Source of the DNA: Melanopsichium pennsylvanicum
Lineage: Eukaryota; Basidiomycota; Ustilaginomycetes; Ustilaginales
Assembly: GCA_900208305.1 (NCBI GenBank)
Contig: OAPG01000012.1
Location: forward strand, 1-64,000
Length of the DNA: 64,000 bases
Reading direction: 5' to 3'
The position numbers and the translations under genes were made by a program. Shown piece by piece: positions 1 to 13,089 of the stretch; within the stretch, counting starts at the first letter, position 1; the number at the start of each line of letters is the position of its first letter. The notes below the pieces were generated by a model. The model made no database searches and was not told the DNA's origin. It worked only from the letters and a program-made list of their open reading frames with translations.

Positions 1-29
1 TAACCCTAACCCTAACCCTAACCCTAACC

Positions 30-70
<41 letters not shown>

Positions 71-146
71 CCCTAACCCTAACCCTAACCCTAACCCTAA
101 CCCTAACCCTAACCCTAACCCTAACCCCCTAACCCTAACCCTAACC
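1..146 (+). repeat. Telomere, CCCTAA repeats
   Basis: Uninterrupted tandem CCCTAA hexamers (TTAGGG on the other strand) run from base 1 to base 146. The C-rich strand reads 5' to 3' into the chromosome, as expected for a left end. Two units are irregular: an extra A near 51 and two extra Cs near 125-130. The array stops abruptly against LTR-derived DNA at 147, with no telomere-associated helicase gene between. Confidence 0.98.
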
Positions 147-1120
147 GGAGATCTGGTGGATATTGGTGGGCTCATGGGATTTAAGGTTAGCGCAGAACCG
201 AGAAGTTGAATCGGACGAAATCCGGTGAGAGAGCAGGCCTCGACGGATCTCACGGAAATTCGGCGAGTGGCAGTGACTTGCCGGATATTGAAGGTATCGA
301 TGGCAAGGGGGGTATCTGCGACAGCAGTGGCAGTGACTCGCCGGATATCGAAGTTATTGATGGCAAGGGGAGTATCTGCGACGGCGGCGACCAACGCCAC
401 GCCGGAACAACACGTGGGCCAATCGACGCCAAGGGGGCAACAGAGAGAGAGCACGCGGGCGTGCTCGGAAGCACCCTGCCAAGGGACTAGGGGCAGTCTT
501 ATTGTGCGGGGGTCCAAGCTTGACGCACGCAGGTTGTACAGTACCAATGGACCTCGCGCACGATACATATATATAAATACTCTGTTCCCCGCTATTGGAT
601 GAGCGGAAGCTCATCCACTCTATCTTATATCTCAGTCACACATAGTTATCAGTACGTTGTACTTATCATACTCTTCACACGTCGCACATCGCAATACCAT
701 TTATTGCAATCCATATAGTCTGTGTCCCCGTCGGTGAACGGAGAACAACGTATAGACGTTGTCAACACCTCAATCAACGCTGTAGCACCTCAACTACAGG
801 CGGAACCTCAACCGCGGGCCTGGCACCACAACCAGTCCCTCATATCTCCACCGGCAACGACGGCTGAGGTCTAACCCAGCCGCCAGCAGTATCCTGTCGG
901 CGTCGTGACACTTGCGTCGACCGAGTACCCCGTCCAAGCTTGCTGCGTTACCTCTGTACGGAGTGTCACCAGCGGTCAGCCGATATCCGTCGAGAGATTG
1001 CCACTCACAGGATTCTCTTCGATATCTGTTGAGGCCAAGCTTAGGCGCCGGAACTCACTGAAATCCGGCGAGTCGAGATTTCTCACGGGAAGTTGGATCT
1101 CTGGCACGCAACCGCTGACA
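147..1120 (-). mobile_element. Truncated solo LTR, family C, capped by the telomere
   Basis: On the minus strand this matches most of the 1.3-kb LTR at 32303-33616 with scattered substitutions. Its 5' end is intact: read on the minus strand it begins TGTCAGCGG at 1120. Its 3' end is missing, because the telomere array begins inside the LTR about 100 bases before the expected CCCGTGACA terminus. It lacks the 306-bp duplication of the internal copy but has a small duplication of about 70 bases near 263-385. It appears to be inserted in an LTR of family A, whose remainder begins at about 1121. No coding potential. Confidence 0.8.
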
Positions 1121-1560
1121 ACGTAGTCCAAAGAGTGGGCGCTCGGCCCTCCTCCTGATGGAGCAACCGTTGCGGTCAAGCCACAACCAATCCTCTCTGG
1201 ATCCCTTGCAGAGGAGCGGTTGGCCTAACACAACCCTCCTACCGTCCAACCGCGGCTGGCCCCTCCATAAGCAGAATACGGCCGTCGGCAATCTAACATT
1301 GTAGCGCTGTGGTGGGAGGCAGTTACCGCAGTTGGCACGGGGGGTGGTCGATAGTTCTTGGACCTTACCACCCTGCCCCCGCCTGACATGAGGTTGCCTC
1401 CGGACCTGGTTGCATGTATTACTTAGTTAGCTCTATAGCAACGCAGTAGTGTGCTCTGACCCCAACTGCCTGTGTCGCCTACGCCTACAACCTCTCCGTA
1501 CCCGTAGACCCTGTTCTGGCTGTAGCCGCCCAGCAGTATCTAGACCCTACGGCCTTAACA
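1121..1560 (+). mobile_element. Degenerate gypsy LTR (family A relic 1)
   Basis: Base-by-base similarity to the 430-bp LTRs of the gypsy element at 34561-34990, lacking about the first 17 bases, where the family C LTR cut in, and ending with the same CCTTAACA terminus. Many differences from the young LTR are CG to TG or CA changes, for example where the young copy has CTCGCAGCGG. This is an old solo or fragmentary LTR. No internal gypsy sequence is left beside it. Confidence 0.85.
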
Positions 1561-2660
1561 GGGGCTGATGTGCCTAACTCAGGGTTCTGTTTAATATCCA
1601 ATGGAATCTGATGAAATCTGGGGTTGATTTGTGTTCCAAAATGAAACCTGCAGGAACTGTTCTGAGTTGACTAGCCCCTGTGAACACTCTGCTCAGCGGT
1701 AGTGCGGCTTGTCAAGATGATTGTGTGAGCTGCGCTACACACAAGTGTCCTAAATGCATGCGTCGGTTGATGTCTACAACGTCTCCTGCAAACTTGGGAG
1801 CCGTTGTTGCTGTCTGATAAAGCTATGGTGTGGGTTCTGTTGCCGCAGTTGAGGTTCCGCCTACAGTGGAGGTGCTGTAGTGTCAGTAGAGGTGCTGACA
1901 GTTGTTGAGTGTGTTTGGTTTCTCCAATGAGGTGGACACAAACACTTTAAGGCTGCAATACTTGGTGATTGGAGCGGAGACAAGAAGTAGATACTGAGAA
2001 ATTTATAACATATGACTGTTAGTGCCCCACCAACCATAGTCCAAAGAGCGGGCGCTTGGCCCCCCGCCCAATCAAGCAATCGTCGCGATCGAGCCCCAAC
2101 CAACCCTCTCCGGACCCCTTGCAGAGGAGCGGTTGGCCTAACACGACCCTCCTACCGTCCAACTGCGGCTGGCCCCTCCGTAAGCAGAATACGGCTGTTG
2201 GCAATCTAACATTGTAGCGCTGCGGTGGGAGGTGGCCAATAGCTCTTGGACCTTACCACCCCGCCCCTGCCTGACATGAGGTTGCCTCCGGACCTTGTTG
2301 CATGTATTACTTAGTTAGCTCTATAGCAACGCAGTAGTGTGCTCTGACCCCAACTGCCTGTGTCGCCTACGCCTACAACCTCTCCGTACCCATAGACCCT
2401 ATTCCAGCTGTAGCCACCCAGCGGTACCTAGACCCTACAGCCTTAACACAAATCCTACTGAGCCTGTTATCTGGGCCCTCTGTACCTGCTGGAGATTCCT
2501 CCAACTCTTGTAGCGGCTGCCTATGTCCTCTGGTACCTGTTCACAGCTTCCGGCAAGTGTCCAACCAAAATTGGCTGGAAACCCACCTTTTACTGGGACT
2601 CAATACAAAACCCAATAAAAACAAGGGTTTCATCTGGACTCATTCTGAGTACCTGTAACA
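1556..2660 (+). mobile_element. LTR family B copy 1, interrupted by a gypsy LTR
   Basis: The head (about 1556-2016) and tail (2449-2660) match the family B copies at 31595-33752, 33802-34560 plus 43191-43321, and 37703-38690. The copy ends in CCTGTAACA. Its middle holds a second family A LTR (2017-2448), and about 165 bases present in the 31-33 kb copy are absent. The first bases overlap the TAACA end of the preceding LTR, so the 5' border may be a recombination joint. Non-coding. Confidence 0.7.
2017..2448 (+). mobile_element. Degenerate gypsy solo LTR (family A relic 2)
   Basis: Starts TGTTAGTGCC and ends CCTTAACA exactly as the LTRs of the element at 34561-43190, and is close to the same length (432 against 430). 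It is diverged, mostly by CG to TG or CA transitions. The flanking pentamers (ATGAC and CAAAT) do not match, and adjoining family B sequence is missing. The solo LTR therefore probably arose with a deletion or inter-element recombination rather than simple LTR-LTR recombination. Confidence 0.85.
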
Positions 2661-3552
2661 ATGTGCACCAGTTGAGTGCAGTGCACTATACAAGTCATTT
2701 TTGAGTACCAATGCTTGTGTGTACTGCCTTTGGACCCAATGGGAGAGCCAAGCAAGCCAACTTGTCAGGCGCTGTACCATGCTTAGTAATTGATTTTATG
2801 CTTAGTCAGCCAATGAGTGATTGCAATGAAGCTGTTTCTCATTGTCTATGACAGCATATGCTCAAAGATGTCATAGTCTATGAGAAATGTATCATACACT
2901 CATCATCTCCTATGATACATCAACTCATGGCCAATGTATCTTACAATGGGTTAGTTTTGGAGACAAAATAGAAATGAGAATGAGCTCAGCTTGGCTAAAG
3001 GTGGATGCAGAACTGAGCTCATTGTTTATGGTGTTTTGAAATCACAATGAGAGCAAGATTGCTTGGGACTTGACTTTGAACTTCTGAGAAAATTTTGGAC
3101 ACATCTTGTGATCACCTTTACTCAAGTACTGCATATTCATCATATAGATTGTTTGGTCCATGTTCCAGTGTGTATTATTGTGATGCCACTTGATGTTGAC
3201 ATATTCTGCTGCTCCAAGTCTTTGCAGCCATGAACACTTAGGACAAGCTTTGTCCAAGCATGCAATGAAGTGAGTTGGTAAAGGCAGAGCATTGTCTTGC
3301 ATTTTGATTGTAAATGGAATGGTATTGATATGGACAAGGTAGTTACATGACACAACTGCAACAACAATAACAAGATCTGGCCCATCACACATGTCAGTTG
3401 GCAAACACATCTCACATCAGCTCCATGATTTCTCTCTGCCAAAGATTACAGGGATGAGATGACTTTATGCAGGGTCATGCAGAAGTTCTACCAAACTCAT
3501 TTGCCAAGGCTGAACTCAATGCCTAAATCAAACTCATAGCATCTCAAAAACC
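2661..3552. other. CpG-depleted AT-rich relic, no gene recognised
   Basis: In these roughly 890 bases I find one CG dinucleotide (2770), while the sequence just after 3553 is rich in CG. TG and CA dinucleotides are abundant. The composition fits an old repeat that has lost methylated CpG by deamination. A 122-codon open frame on the minus strand (3042-3410, no recognisable domain) and a shorter overlapping one are not convincing genes. The parent element cannot be named from the sequence. Confidence 0.7.
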
Positions 3553-7188
<3,636 letters not shown>

Positions 7189-7766
7189 GTTTTTTCGCTC
7201 ATGTACATGTAGTCTCTCATTCACGATTACCCCGCCTCGCCGCTGAAATATAAATACTGTTGGGCCGATTGTGTTGTTCACGCCAGACACTCTGTTGTTT
7301 GCAAACGGTGTGGATTTGGAATTGATTTCAATGTGAGAACAAACTATGTGATCCTATCTATATACAAACGTCTTTGTGTGTTTGGCGGCATGCGAGATTC
7401 TGGGCTTGGATGTTTTGTTTGCTCTTCTAAAGACATGGTGCGCCCCAACATTTGGGTGCAATGAATTTGTTTTTTTTCACAGATTGTTCTCGATGCCTGT
7501 CTTGGGCCACGCTGTGTTTTTCGTCCCGATTGACTGTGCTGGTGCTGGCCATTCTGACAGGACGCATTGTGCGAGCAAGCGTAGTGTGATGATGGACACG
7601 GATAGACATGGACGGGCAATATTGGTTGCGATACGTTTGCGGCTCCATCGGAGCGATAAAGACGGATATACATACAGAAGGAAGAGCCAACGTTCTGCTC
7701 CAACACAGGAACTGAAACAATCCACAAAGAAGAATACTACGGCAACAATCTGGCGCTGGCCGCGTT
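7189..7766. other. Convergent intergenic region, katG and hydrolase
   Basis: 578 bases between two convergent genes, holding both 3' untranslated regions. Overlapping open frames on both strands have no recognisable domain. No repeat seen. Confidence 0.5.
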
Positions 7767-8975
7767 TTATGCGGAAGCATAAGCAGCATGGACCTGAGGT
7801 TCGATCTGAGCCAAAATACCGAGTGTGCCCATATCCAGGAAGGGCCCAATTTGACTTTGAATCATCCCACAAGTTCCATCCTTGAAGTCGCACCACCAAA
7901 AACTGTTCTGGATACCGCACCAGAACAAGCTCTTGTCGCTTCTCTTGAACATGGGGTGCTCAACCTGCAGTCTCAATCCACCCAAGGCCCAGGTTTTGGG
8001 GACGCCCTTGACCGTGCAGCCTTCGAAATAGTTTGAAATATCCGGGTCTGTGTTGGGGAACTCTCGGTCCATATCCTCTTGAAGCTTTCCGGTGAGCTGC
8101 CCTTTGACGAGTTCGTCGACAGACTCGGGGTTGAGGATCTTGCCTCCGCTTTTGGGATGAGTTCCGCCATTGAGCAGAGCTACTAGAATTTGACAGTATT
8201 CGGCGGCGTTGGCCCAGAGGCCGGCACCACCGTATTGCACATCGATCTTAGACTCGTCATGCTGCATCCAGTGCGAGTTGGGCGAGATGATTCCTTGTTT
8301 GTTACGATGGTGCGAGCCTACCAGCTTGTCGCTTAGGCCAGCCTTATGAGGAAGGAAGCTCGCATGCTTGATACCGAGCGGTTTAAAAATGGCTTCATGG
8401 AAGTAATCGTTTAAGCTCTTACCCGATACCTTTTCGACTACCTGACCAGCCCAGTCAATACCCACGCCGTATTCCCACTCGGATCCGGGCTCAGTCACGT
8501 ATGGCCCCATGATGCTGTGCTTAGAAGCGTCGAAGCTGTCGATGACCTTTCTGCCTTGCTCAGCCTCAAGATCTTTGAGTGTACGGTTGAAGAACGAGTA
8601 GCCCAAGCCACAGGTATGGGTCAGACAATTCCAGATGGTGGCAACATTCTTTGGCTTGCTTCCATCCACCATGGTCACCTTCTCCATCTCGGGCACATAC
8701 TTTGTGACAGGGTCCTGAAGACTGATCTTGCTTTGCTCAACCAGCTGAAGACACGCAATGGCAGTGATAAGCTTGGTACAGCTGGCAATCCAGAAGACGG
8801 AATCCTTGGTCATAGGTTCCGACTTTCCAGCTTGTCGAACGCCAGAAGAGGCCCAAGCAACCTGTTTGCCCGACTTGTCAGCAATGTACATGACCGCGCC
8901 GGGGACAGCGTTGGGCTGGGAGAGGTCGGCGGTGGCGGTGTCGAGCGCTTTCTGGACGGTCTGTTGGATCGACAT
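7767..8975 (-). CDS. Serine beta-lactamase-fold hydrolase / esterase
   Basis: 402 residues from the first ATG (8975). Penicillin-binding-protein/class C beta-lactamase fold, as in esterase EstB and the LovD transesterase. The SxxK nucleophile motif is SCTK (Ser65, Lys68) in FWIASCTKLITA, and the catalytic Tyr is probably Tyr169 in SEWEYGVGIDWAG. The fold-typical stretches VSGKSLNDYFHEAIFKPLG and, near the C-terminus, a Trp-rich segment before GMIQSQIGPFLD are present. No signal peptide or membrane segment, so probably an intracellular carboxylesterase or acyltransferase. The natural substrate cannot be told from sequence, and true beta-lactam resistance is unlikely to be its role. It converges with katG and is tandem with the MFS gene 1.1 kb upstream. 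Confidence 0.88.
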   Translation of the reverse strand: MSIQQTVQKALDTATADLSQPNAVPGAVMYIADKSGKQVAWASSGVRQAGKSEPMTKDSVFWIASCTKLITAIACLQLVEQSKISLQDPVTKYVPEMEKVTMVDGSKPKNVATIWNCLTHTCGLGYSFFNRTLKDLEAEQGRKVIDSFDASKHSIMGPYVTEPGSEWEYGVGIDWAGQVVEKVSGKSLNDYFHEAIFKPLGIKHASFLPHKAGLSDKLVGSHHRNKQGIISPNSHWMQHDESKIDVQYGGAGLWANAAEYCQILVALLNGGTHPKSGGKILNPESVDELVKGQLTGKLQEDMDREFPNTDPDISNYFEGCTVKGVPKTWALGGLRLQVEHPMFKRSDKSLFWCGIQNSFWWCDFKDGTCGMIQSQIGPFLDMGTLGILAQIEPQVHAAYASA

Positions 8976-10074
8976 GACTATGATCAAGTCAGATTGAATG
9001 GGAAGGAGATGTGGATGAGAGGAAGCTTAGGGGGTAAGCGAATTTGGAGGGCGACCTCGGGGGGGGGTTTTTTTTTTTATAAGCAGTGCGAGATGTACTG
9101 GTGGCGATTGAGGGTGTCTGAAACGCAAATGCACTCAAGTTGAGGAAAGACAAGCGACTTTCCTCGAGCAGACACTACGAGTTGGTGAAGGTCTCATGAC
9201 CATTTTGAAATGCCCAACGCATTCGCGAAATCGGAGACGACAAGCCGATGTGCAGCAATACCATGACACAAGTAAATTACATTAGGTTTCCTGTATAGCA
9301 GGTGCAAGCACGAGCCTGTCTGATTTAGGCGCTAAAGAATGCAAGTGACACGCGACCTCGCATAAACCGATAAAGCCCGCTTCTTGCCAGATTGGACGTT
9401 TGACGCTGTCGTTTGCTTCAGCCAAAATCCATATGTGGGACATAACGTTTGGTCAGAAAGTGCGGGGAAAACTCAAAACGCACGGTATAGGAGGCCAACT
9501 TGATCGATTTTGGTGGCTTATCCTTGTGGGTAATCCCAGAGAGACGTGAATATTTTACCACGAACGATAAGATGACTAAGCTGCGGGGAGACATGGAGCT
9601 TTCTAAAAACTGCTCACTAATGGTACAGTGGCAGTCACGTGCCATGCCGGTGTGACATTGTGATAAAAATACAGTACCGCATTTTTTCAAACGCTGTAAT
9701 ATTGTGTCATATGACTTTGATGACATCAAGATTTTTGACTTGTGATTGAGAAGATATGAGTGTCTCGAGTCCATGTGTGCTTGCCGTGAAAGTTGCCAGC
9801 GCACCAGACAGTATGTCAGGGCTGCGAGGAGCTAGGCATACATACACAGTTTGAGGTACCTTTTGAGCGATATTTATATATAGTTTGTGGTCCCGTTTTG
9901 CCATGAAATTGATCATCATGCAAGGATTGAACATACATTCGATGCTCATGAAAGAGACAATTAGACCGTAATCGAGTGTTCATCCGCCCACACATGGAAC
10001 AACTTCACAGATGGGGACAATCAAGGAAAGTCGCATGTACTGTACCAGCTTTTGAGATGTGGTGTAGAGATCTA
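8976..10074. other. Intergenic region upstream of the hydrolase gene
   Basis: 1.1 kb holding the hydrolase promoter (a G9 then T10 homopolymer pair lies near 9061-9079) and the 3' flank of the MFS gene. No open frame with recognisable content, no repeat and no RNA gene seen. Confidence 0.45.
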
Positions 10075-11421
10075 TTACTTTACAGCTGAAAAGGCAGCCA
10101 GCAATCCCAAATCGTAGGCGGTCTTCAAGGCACCAGCCACATGGAACGCCCATCCCATGCTACGCTTGTCTGTCAGCCAGCCCGTCAGTGTCGGTCCGCC
10201 TGATTGTGCTAACGTTTTGACTGTGTTGACAAGACCCAGCACTCTTGTGCGATGGTGCGATGGCACGAATGCGGACAAAAATGCTGATCGAGGAGCCTGA
10301 TCCATCGAAGACGTGGCTGCGCGCGCAATTATGAGTGCTGAAGTTGCAGTCAAACTAGTAGGTAGCGGTGTCAAAGCGAGAATGATGCTGGATGGCATAT
10401 GGGTGAGCACCATTGTCGGGACCAATCCAAGATGCTTTGCGAGGCGGGCGGAAAAGAGATTCGAGAAGGATGAAACCAACAGAGCGGCTGAAAGAATGGC
10501 GCCGAGAGAAGGAAGCTCAACATGGAACTTGCGCGAGAGAAACCAAGATTGTAGCGTTTGAGAGACCATTCCGCTTCCAAGAGAGTCGATCGCAAAGAGC
10601 ACACAGAGGCCTACGAATCTGCTGCGGCCGAATGTCTCTTCTGCAGCTTGGATTTCGGCAGCGGGCGTATTGGTGGAATCGGGTGAGGGCAAGAGTGGAT
10701 CGCACTCATTTGCCACCGAGTCCGAGTGGCCTTGCGTAGGGTTGGCTTGGCATGGCACTGTCCTTGCTGGACGTTCGCAACGCTTACTTAGCGCAAGCGA
10801 TAGCATCAATTTGATGAAACCGAGCACCGAATAGACTACAAATACCAGCCTGTAGTAACGCATCAAGTCTGCTCTGGCGTCTGCTTTAGCGCTGATGCCG
10901 ATCCAATTGTTCATAAAGCCTCCGAGCCACGTAGCCAAGCTAGCAGCTAGCGAGCCCGTAACGACATACCACCCGAACAGACTGGGCCGATGCTGCTTAT
11001 GTACCAACTCGGCAAGAATACTCTCCTCTACCGCTCTGAAGGGCCCAATCTCGTTACCAGATGGACTGATGACACCAAATATAGCCGCAATCAGGAGGAG
11101 GTGACGGTTTTGCGTCGTTGCAAAGACCAGACCCGATATGAGCATGGACAGCGCGCCAAGACGCAAGGTGTTTCGTCGACCGAGTACCGAATCAGCTATG
11201 AATGTGAGCACTAGCGATAGGAGGAAGTCGCCGATCAGAGTCAAAGTAAGAAAACGTCCGACTTGAATGGGCTTTTGACCAAGACCGGTAAGGAAGAGGG
11301 CAAGAATCAGCGACGATGACCCGAAAGCAAGCATGCGTACAAAGCGAGCCGCCAGCAAAAGCCAGACATCTTGACTCCAAGAGACATGTTCGAATGTATT
11401 TTGATTTGAAGTGGAAGGCAT
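10075..11421 (-). CDS. MFS transporter
   Basis: 448 residues from the first ATG (11421); the frame continues 23 codons upstream without ATG. Hydrophobic segments alternate with short loops in a 6+6 pattern, with a long polar central loop (roughly residues 210-250, rich in charged, Pro and Ser residues) between the halves. The loop between helices 2 and 3 holds DSVLGRRNTLRLG, matching the MFS signature of Asp-Arg/Gly-Arg-Arg type. Expected in the plasma membrane as a secondary transporter; the substrate is unknown. Nothing specifically identifies it as a sugar or drug carrier. No cluster partner is evident, although a regulator and a lipase follow within 4 kb. Confidence 0.85.
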   Translation of the reverse strand: MPSTSNQNTFEHVSWSQDVWLLLAARFVRMLAFGSSSLILALFLTGLGQKPIQVGRFLTLTLIGDFLLSLVLTFIADSVLGRRNTLRLGALSMLISGLVFATTQNRHLLLIAAIFGVISPSGNEIGPFRAVEESILAELVHKQHRPSLFGWYVVTGSLAASLATWLGGFMNNWIGISAKADARADLMRYYRLVFVVYSVLGFIKLMLSLALSKRCERPARTVPCQANPTQGHSDSVANECDPLLPSPDSTNTPAAEIQAAEETFGRSRFVGLCVLFAIDSLGSGMVSQTLQSWFLSRKFHVELPSLGAILSAALLVSSFSNLFSARLAKHLGLVPTMVLTHMPSSIILALTPLPTSLTATSALIIARAATSSMDQAPRSAFLSAFVPSHHRTRVLGLVNTVKTLAQSGGPTLTGWLTDKRSMGWAFHVAGALKTAYDLGLLAAFSAVK

Positions 11422-12967
11422 GCTTGATGAGTGTACCGTAGGATGTACTAGGTCAATTGCTTCTATAAGACCTTTGCTGAGTTCCTCCACTTTTTACACT
11501 CTGTTTACATCTATGAGCGGGTGAGTGAGTGAGCGGGTTGTGTTTGTGTATAATTGTGTGTATTGGTGAATTTGGGTCTGATTTGTGCATCCTTAGTGTT
11601 TAGGTACTACCGATTTGCTTGGGCGAAAATCCGATTTTTCAAGCATCGAAATGAGCCAAAAATGGGTCGAGACGCACTCACAACTGCATGCTATTTGCAA
11701 ATCGGCGATTGTTACATAGCTTTCAAGGTCGCCAGCTGTGTTGGCTACTCGGCTGGATGCAATGCAACAGAGGATCATTTCCATGTTATTAAGCGGTCGA
11801 GCTGTGGTAACCTCGCCCAAATTGCCGGCTGCTGGCTTATTTCCGAGGGCTGTATGCTTCTTGAGCCTTTTCCTTGTGCGGGGCCCCAGAGAAGGGAAGC
11901 ACGCCACCGATGCCGCCGGACGGCCGAGTTAGTGGGACGAAAGAAATGATTTAGCCATCGAGTTTCTGTGCTGTTTTGTAGGAAGAGATGCGGAAGTGAC
12001 GGCCAGGAGCAGACTTTGACGAGTGTGAGACCTTGTCACGAGACAGTTTTACTAGGCTCATTTTGAAAGTGAAGTTTTGGATGCTAAAGTCAGCGCGAGC
12101 CCCACAAAAGTGTATGCGGTAGATGACAGGTATGGTGCGTCGAATGAATGATGGTGTGTAGCTTGAGTATCAAACTGCTCACTTTGTACAGTTTCTTGCT
12201 CAAAGCTCTAACCGAGCAAAGGCGCGTGAAAGTATTCACACAAACTCCTATTCGAGGTCAACTGAGAGGTATTAGGAGGTATTGTTAATTGCGTGTTAAC
12301 CTAGCTTTCTCGTCTAATAATAATAACAACACTCACAATATGCAAAGCAAGCTACTGTAAGGTGAGGCAAAGGCAAGGGCAAAAAAATAAATAAAACTCT
12401 GCCGAATTCCCTTCCCCCTGCCTCGGTTCCGTGCGTCGGTTCCGTGTGTCGGTTCCGTGCGTCGGGCTTCTGAAATATAGCCGAAAGCTGCAAGTTTGAT
12501 CGAATTGATTTACTGTAATAAAAACATTTTGGTTTTGATCCGCAATTTTCAAACCAATTTCGATAGTGTCTTCTCTCGAGCCGACAGGCGAACAACTCTA
12601 AGAGCCGAAATGTAAATTAACCTGAACTGATCTCGCCTAGACATAGACATGATCAGCCGTGCATATTGCGTGGTTTAACCACCATAGCACATTTCTGCAG
12701 CAAAGTCACAAAGTTACAAAGTGGCCCAAAAAGCGCAAAGAGGTGTATAATATGAAGCGAGGGCGCCACCGCAAGCTGTCAATTTACTTCCGAGGTTTGG
12801 CTATACAGTGTTTACCGTACTGTAATGGTTGTAAAGGAATGCTTCCACTTATGGCCCCGTATCCACTTGTCGTAGTGTGCCCTGCTTCGTGAGAGCAAGA
12901 GCGAGTACAATGCTTTCCTTGCTCAAACGTGCTGCTACTCCATCCGACGCCGACGACACCAGCAGCC
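11422..12967. other. Long divergent intergenic region, MFS and lipase
   Basis: About 1.5 kb between divergently transcribed genes, presumably holding both promoters. It contains a 13-bp tandem repeat (12424-12463). Overlapping short open frames around 11554-11949 and 12314-12892 show no domain and no consistent codon use, so they are not called. Confidence 0.5.
12424..12463. repeat. 13-bp tandem repeat, three copies
   Basis: Three head-to-tail copies of CGGTTCCGTGCGT, the middle one with one change, followed by a partial fourth. It is in the shared upstream region of the MFS and lipase genes. It could be a set of binding sites for a regulator or a simple minisatellite; the sequence alone does not decide. 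Confidence 0.75.
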
Positions 12968-12973
12968 TATAAA
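12968..12973 (+). promoter_or_regulatory. TATA box of the secreted lipase gene
   Basis: TATAAA in the context CCTATAAAGCCC, 117 bases before the lipase ATG, followed by a pyrimidine-rich leader. A well-placed core promoter element. Confidence 0.55.
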
Positions 12974-13089
12974 GCCCAGCTTGTAATCACTAGTCTCTTA
13001 CGACATGTTCCCACATCTATCAGTCCCTCTCCTACCCCACTCCTCTCCACGCTCCCTTTCCGATTTCCACTTGGAATTTCAGTCTCACC

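Noticed and set aside
3042..3410. 122-codon open frame on the minus strand as a transposase or other gene
   Set aside because: No recognisable domain, and it lies in a CpG-depleted relic where stop-poor frames arise by chance; an overlapping frame of similar length exists.
1..3552. Telomere-linked RecQ-type helicase gene as in other smut chromosome ends
   Set aside because: No open frame with helicase motifs; the region is LTR fragments and a relic.
2661..3552. RIP mutation as the cause of base bias
   Set aside because: The depletion is of CG specifically while CA is plentiful, opposite to the CpA loss of classical RIP; CpG methylation decay fits better.
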